The notes beneath the pieces were generated by a model. It saw only the letters and a program-made list of their open reading frames with translations, did no database searches and had not been told where the DNA came from. Below, piece after piece: positions 6,793-10,005 of a DNA stretch of 10,005 nt. Location of the stretch: assembly GCA_011049745.1 (NCBI GenBank), contig DRHE01000263.1, positions 1-10,005 of the forward strand. Direction: 5' to 3'. Source of the DNA: Spirochaetales bacterium (GTDB taxonomy: Bacteria; Spirochaetota; Spirochaetia; SZUA-6; DRHE01). The first letter of the stretch is position 1; each line of letters starts with the position of its first letter. A program made the position numbers and the translations under genes.

Positions 6793-8159
6793 ATCAACCT
6801 GTTGATCTTTATTCCAAACTTCCTGATTTTATTATGCAGGCTGGAGGGTGTTATGCCTAAAGACTCACTGGCGCGTGAAATATTATTGTCATTATCTGCT
6901 AATTTCAGGATCAGCATTTCCCTCTCAAATTTATCCCTGGCTTCATTAAGCTTCATATTGGTAAAAGGTTTGTAAAACTCATCACTCTCCGAACTTTTTA
7001 GAATACGGAGGTTGAGCCGGACAGTCTGCGGAGAGATAACCTTTTCTTCCGACATAATATTAACCCTTTCAATAAAATTTTTCAACTCACGAATGTTTCC
7101 AGGCCAGCTGTAACCACGTAATATATCCATTGCCGACCTTGAGAAAGTTCTTGGATCATTATCCGCTGTCCTTTTGAATCTTACCATGAAATATTGGACC
7201 AGCTCATCCAGATCTTCAATCCGTTCACGCAAAGAGGGTACATAAATCGGAATTACATTTAAGCGGAAATAGAGATCCTCGCGAAAGCGGCGCTCCTCGA
7301 TCTCTTTTTCAATATCCTTGTTAGTGGCGGCAATAATCCGTACATCAACCTCAATTGACTCTTCTCCCCCCACCCTTTCAAATTTCAGCTCCTGGATAAC
7401 CCTCAATACCTTGGCTTGCGTAGTAAGAGACATATCACCAATCTCATCTAAAAACAGGGTGCCTTTATGTGCCAATTCAAATTTCCCCTTACGGCGGCCC
7501 AGGGCATCGGTGAAAGCGCCCTTTTCATGGCCGAAAAGCTCACTCTCAATTAAGGTATCAGGGATAGCGGCACAGTTAAGCTCAATAAAGGGGCCCGCAG
7601 CTCTCTTACCTCTCCGATGAATTTCACGGGCAACCAGCTCTTTGCCGGTGCCGTTATCCCCCATTATTAAAATGCGGGCATCCGATTGGGAGCTCTGCTC
7701 GATAAGGTTATACAGATCAGTCATCTCTTTACTGGAGCCGACTATCCTGTCTTCCATGAACAGAGTCTGCTTGAGACTTCTATTCTCCTTCTTTAAGGTT
7801 TCCATTTTGAGCGCATTTTCTGCAACCGTAATAGTCTTATCCAGGGAAAGTGGTTTTTCCAGAAAATCGAAAGCCCCGAGTTTTACTGCATCCACCGCCA
7901 CCTTGATATTGGCATGTCCGGAGATAATTATTACCTCGATATCAGGATACTCCTCCTTAATTCTTTTTAAGACATCAATCCCCCCCATATTGGGCAGCCA
8001 GATATCCAGTATTACCAGGTCTATTGAATCAGTTTCCAGGATCCGGAACCCTTTAAAACCATCCTCAGCAAGAAATGCCTGGTGACCCTCATCCTCAAAT
8101 ACATCTTTCAGTACAGTACGAATGCCCTGTTCATCATCAATTACTAAAATATTACTCAC
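6789..8159 (-). CDS. ntrX: NtrC/NtrX-family sigma-54-dependent response regulator
   Basis: This 456-residue regulator has three modules. The receiver domain (1-120) has acidic Asp8/Asp9, phospho-acceptor Asp52 (VILDIWLP), Ser80 and Lys102 (EKP). The AAA+ sigma-54 activator domain (about 138-370) has Walker A GDNGTGKE at 167-174, ESELFGHEKGAFTDA at 205-219, Walker B LFLDEIGD at 235-242 and the arginine-finger segment RFREDLYFRL. A Fis-type helix-turn-helix (about 402-452) ends the protein. The loop that contacts sigma-54 reads GAFTDA instead of GAFTGA, a variant I recall from NtrX-like proteins. With the NtrY-type kinase upstream, NtrX is the better name than NtrC, though the family label is an inference. 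Translation starts at GTG 8159, directly abutting the kinase stop (TAAGTG), with GGAG 6 bases upstream (8166-8169). The stop overlaps the lexA start. Its targets are unknown. Confidence 0.94.
   Translation of the reverse strand: MSNILVIDDEQGIRTVLKDVFEDEGHQAFLAEDGFKGFRILETDSIDLVILDIWLPNMGGIDVLKRIKEEYPDIEVIIISGHANIKVAVDAVKLGAFDFLEKPLSLDKTITVAENALKMETLKKENRSLKQTLFMEDRIVGSSKEMTDLYNLIEQSSQSDARILIMGDNGTGKELVAREIHRRGKRAAGPFIELNCAAIPDTLIESELFGHEKGAFTDALGRRKGKFELAHKGTLFLDEIGDMSLTTQAKVLRVIQELKFERVGGEESIEVDVRIIAATNKDIEKEIEERRFREDLYFRLNVIPIYVPSLRERIEDLDELVQYFMVRFKRTADNDPRTFSRSAMDILRGYSWPGNIRELKNFIERVNIMSEEKVISPQTVRLNLRILKSSESDEFYKPFTNMKLNEARDKFEREMLILKLADNDNNISRASESLGITPSSLHNKIRKFGIKINRLI
6793..6806 (-). 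repeat. Inverted repeat directly upstream of lexA start
   Basis: On the minus strand ATCAAC-AG-GTTGAT forms two perfect 6-base arms around a 2-base centre, ending one base before the lexA ATG. It covers the last ntrX codons and contains the AGG that would serve as the lexA ribosome-binding site. The loop is too short for a full RNA hairpin, so if it acts at all it is more likely a DNA operator half-site pair. No copy was seen upstream of uvrC. The symmetry is certain; a function is only a guess. Confidence 0.45.
6831..6859 (-). promoter_or_regulatory. Possible internal promoter for lexA-holA inside ntrX
   Basis: Reading the minus strand, TAGGCA (6859-6854, four of six matches to TTGACA) is followed after exactly 17 bp by CATAAT (6836-6831, five of six matches to TATAAT). 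Transcription would begin near 6824, about 30 bases before the lexA ATG, with the inverted repeat at 6793-6806 just downstream. It lies within the codons for the Fis-type helix of ntrX, so chance matches are possible. Confidence 0.33.
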
Positions 8160-9920
8160 TTAAAGCTCCATTGGCAGATCAACAATAAAGGTTGTGCCAA
8201 TATTTTTCTGGGTTTCAAAACGGATAGTGCCATTGTGATCGAAGATCACCCGCTCCACAATAGCCAGCCCCAGCCCGGTTCCATCCTTTTTGGTAGTAAA
8301 ATAGGGGTGAAAAATGTTTTCCCTCACCAGCTCATCAATTCCTTCACCGGTATCCCGGATCCATATTCTACAGAAGGCTCTATTCTCTTTTTCAACAATA
8401 TCCGCGCTTAGGGTTATTTCGCCGCCATCAGCCATAGCTTGAATAGAATTTTTTATGAGATTGGCAAAGACCTGTTTCATCTGATTACGGTCTACAGACA
8501 CCTCAAGCTCCTCGGGGATACCTGAAATATCGACCCTGACCTCCCTGGAAAGCTGCCGATACATGGCGGCTACCTCTTTAACCAGGCTTTTTAGATTAAG
8601 TCGCTCAGGGGTAGGCAGAGGCAACCGGGTAAACTCCCTGAACTCAATCAGCATTTTATCAAGATTCTCCACCTCTTCAATTATAGCAGTGATCGCCGGT
8701 ACCAGGATACGGTCAAACTCATCTTTGTTATGGTTGTATTTTTTTAAGATTCGTTGGGCTGACAATTTAATAGGAGTAAGGGGGTTTTTGATTTCATGGG
8801 CAAGACGCTGAGCGATTTCCTGCCACGCGGAGATCTTCTCTGCCTGGAGCAGTTTTTTACGGGATCCGGATAACTCTCCGACCATTCTATTGAATGAGCT
8901 CACCAGCACTGAAAATTCATCATTGGAACGTGAAAGTATACGAACCGTAAAATCTCCCTCTGCAACCCGGCGGGTCGCCTCCTCCAGGTTCACTATAGGC
9001 TGGATTATCTCATCCGCCAGCAGGAAACTTACCAGTATTGAGAGCAGAAAAACCGGAAAAGAAAATAGAAAGTAAAAAACAACAATCACCCTTTTAAAAA
9101 GGTCCTTGTACCTTCCGAGCTGGTTAAAGGTTTCCAGGGATTCCGTTATACTCCTGGTCCGGCTGGCAAAACCTGCGGACAGGATAATTCCGCTTAATAC
9201 CGCGTAGTCTTCACCATCGATCCGGTGACGGGAGAGATGGCGCAGAATACTGAAGCCTTCGCGGTCCACTTTAGGAAGAGAACCGTTAAAGCCCTGAATG
9301 GCACTGAACTCGGTTACCCTGCCCTCAACCGAACCGCGAAAGAATACTTCCCGTCCCAGGTGGTCAAACACCCCTATGAAATCTATATCAGAATTCAGGT
9401 CCTTAATATTGCTCCACACCCTGTCAGGATTCCTTTCCATACCCTGTAACAGTGTGTGCAGATGATAACTGGTGCCGAAATTTCTCAAAGTCTCTACTTT
9501 ATCATCATAATAATCCAGAGAAATATTTAACCCGCCTTTGAGAGCTTCACCTATCTGTACATCAAGCCAGAAAGTAATAGTAGAATTAATAAAATTAATG
9601 GAGAGAAGTGCCTGGGGAATCGAGGAAAAGAGGGCGATAAAAGCGAAAAAAAGGAGAAGGCGGGTCTTAAAGCGTGTTCCGGGTAAACGCCTTGCTCTTT
9701 CCCTGGCAAGCTTGCTTATCTGAAATACTATTATGGCTAACAGGATCAGCGGCAGAGCTATGGCGGCAGTGACTACAATAACATTAGCGGTAGAATCTGC
9801 ATATGCCAGGTTACTGATAAACTGCTGAAAGAAAACAATGATCAATCCTATAAACAGGATAAAGATCAGTATTACAACCAGCAGACCTGTGGAGGTTGTG
9901 CCTCCGGAATGATACCTCAA
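8160..9920 (-). CDS. ntrY: NtrY-like membrane sensor histidine kinase
   Basis: This 586-residue kinase is predicted to phosphorylate the response regulator encoded directly downstream. Four hydrophobic segments are visible at about 12-34, 46-68, 86-108 and 277-301, leaving an extracytoplasmic sensor of about 168 residues between the third and fourth. A HAMP linker follows (about 300-352, RRVAEGDFTVRI). The HisKA helix has phospho-accepting His375 in LAHEIKNPLTPIKLSAQR, a signature of NtrY-type kinases. The ATPase domain has an N box (NLIKNSIQA, Asn487/Asn491), G1 DTGEGI (523-528), F box FHPYFTTKK and G2 GTGLGL (547-552). No PAS domain fits between HAMP and HisKA, where many NtrY proteins carry one. 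The start is TTG at 9920, preceded 8 bases upstream by a strong AAAGGAG. This TTG overlaps the stop of the upstream gene (TTGA). The signal sensed cannot be told from sequence. Confidence 0.94.
   Translation of the reverse strand: MRYHSGGTTSTGLLVVILIFILFIGLIIVFFQQFISNLAYADSTANVIVVTAAIALPLILLAIIVFQISKLARERARRLPGTRFKTRLLLFFAFIALFSSIPQALLSINFINSTITFWLDVQIGEALKGGLNISLDYYDDKVETLRNFGTSYHLHTLLQGMERNPDRVWSNIKDLNSDIDFIGVFDHLGREVFFRGSVEGRVTEFSAIQGFNGSLPKVDREGFSILRHLSRHRIDGEDYAVLSGIILSAGFASRTRSITESLETFNQLGRYKDLFKRVIVVFYFLFSFPVFLLSILVSFLLADEIIQPIVNLEEATRRVAEGDFTVRILSRSNDEFSVLVSSFNRMVGELSGSRKKLLQAEKISAWQEIAQRLAHEIKNPLTPIKLSAQRILKKYNHNKDEFDRILVPAITAIIEEVENLDKMLIEFREFTRLPLPTPERLNLKSLVKEVAAMYRQLSREVRVDISGIPEELEVSVDRNQMKQVFANLIKNSIQAMADGGEITLSADIVEKENRAFCRIWIRDTGEGIDELVRENIFHPYFTTKKDGTGLGLAIVERVIFDHNGTIRFETQKNIGTTFIVDLPMEL
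8166..8169 (-). promoter_or_regulatory. Ribosome-binding site supporting the ntrX GTG start
   Basis: GGAG on the minus strand sits 6 bases before the GTG at 8159, inside the last codons of the kinase gene. This spacing is good and decides for the GTG start, since no ATG lies close by in frame. Confidence 0.65.
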
Positions 9921-10005
9921 AAACCCTGCTCCTTTGACGCCGGGACTTTAATCTCTGCCTCTGTCCAGCGTGTTACCACAGCAGTCTTTTTATAAAGCAA
10001 AGAAA
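9917..10005 (-). CDS. 3' end of an unidentified upstream gene, partial
   Basis: Of the three minus-strand frames upstream of the kinase, only one stays open from the window edge to the kinase start. It gives 28 residues ending in KVPASKEQGF and stops with TGA at 9919-9917, which overlaps the kinase TTG as TTGA. The overlap matches the style of the other junctions in this operon, so it is probably the end of a co-transcribed gene. The fragment is hydrophilic and too short to assign to a family. It could still be a chance open frame. Confidence 0.5.
   Translation of the reverse strand, partial: SLLYKKTAVVTRWTEAEIKVPASKEQGF
9929..9935 (-). promoter_or_regulatory. Strong Shine-Dalgarno for the ntrY TTG start
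   Basis: AAAGGAG on the minus strand lies 8 bases before the TTG at 9920. It is the best ribosome-binding site in the window and supports the non-ATG start of the kinase over any internal start. Confidence 0.7.

Noticed and set aside
8186..8200. TTGGCAC on the minus strand at the end of the kinase gene, like a sigma-54 -24 element
   Set aside because: After the required 5-base spacer the sequence is TTAT rather than TTGC, so the -12 element is missing.
9988..10000. TATAAA-like sequence on the minus strand near the right edge, a possible kinase operon promoter
   Set aside because: It lies inside the open frame of the upstream gene fragment, and the region where a -35 would lie is cut off, so it cannot be judged.

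Overview
This roughly 10 kb window is densely coded, with a moderate GC content and almost no intergenic DNA. It comes from a diderm bacterium. The best guess is a member of the Spirochaetota or a nearby lineage. The main reason is the LexA DNA-binding domain, whose recognition-helix region (ITAKGGYDH) resembles what I recall of Leptospira LexA and differs from the proteobacterial and Bacillus types. The NtrY/NtrX-type pair and an exported LamG/FN3 protein fit this but do not prove it. The lineage call is an inference from memory, not a search.

Layout: (1) Positions 1-3377, minus strand, hold two genes joined by a 4-base ATGA overlap. The first encodes an exported protein with a LamG-like jelly-roll and a fibronectin type III domain. 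The second encodes a large protein of 14 uninterrupted TPR units followed by a very acidic tail; it runs off the left edge. (2) A 41-bp divergent spacer (3378-3418) contains a TATAAT -10 that reads on both strands. (3) Positions 3419-5257, plus strand, hold uvrC, complete with all expected catalytic residues. (4) Positions 5190-10005, minus strand, hold a tightly packed operon. In transcription order it is the 3' end of an unidentified gene, ntrY-like histidine kinase, ntrX/ntrC-like response regulator, lexA and holA. Its junctions are a TTGA overlap, direct abutment, an ATGA overlap and an 11-base overlap. The last gene, holA, collides tail to tail with uvrC over 68 bp.

How the genes may work together: the kinase senses through a periplasmic domain and phosphorylates the sigma-54-type activator. 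The same message appears to carry the SOS repressor LexA and the DNA polymerase III clamp-loader delta subunit, with the excision nuclease UvrC convergent to them. This puts envelope or metabolic signalling, the DNA-damage response, clamp loading and nucleotide excision repair in one 6.5-kb block. A possible internal promoter in the end of ntrX, and an inverted repeat touching the lexA ribosome-binding site, suggest lexA could also be expressed separately.

No tRNA, rRNA, CRISPR array, insertion sequence or prophage gene was seen, and no gene-free stretch longer than about 50 bp exists. I found no convincing wholly new system. The most notable points are the ntrYX-lexA-holA linkage, the unusual LexA helix, the GAFTDA variant in the activator, and the coupled LamG/TPR pair.
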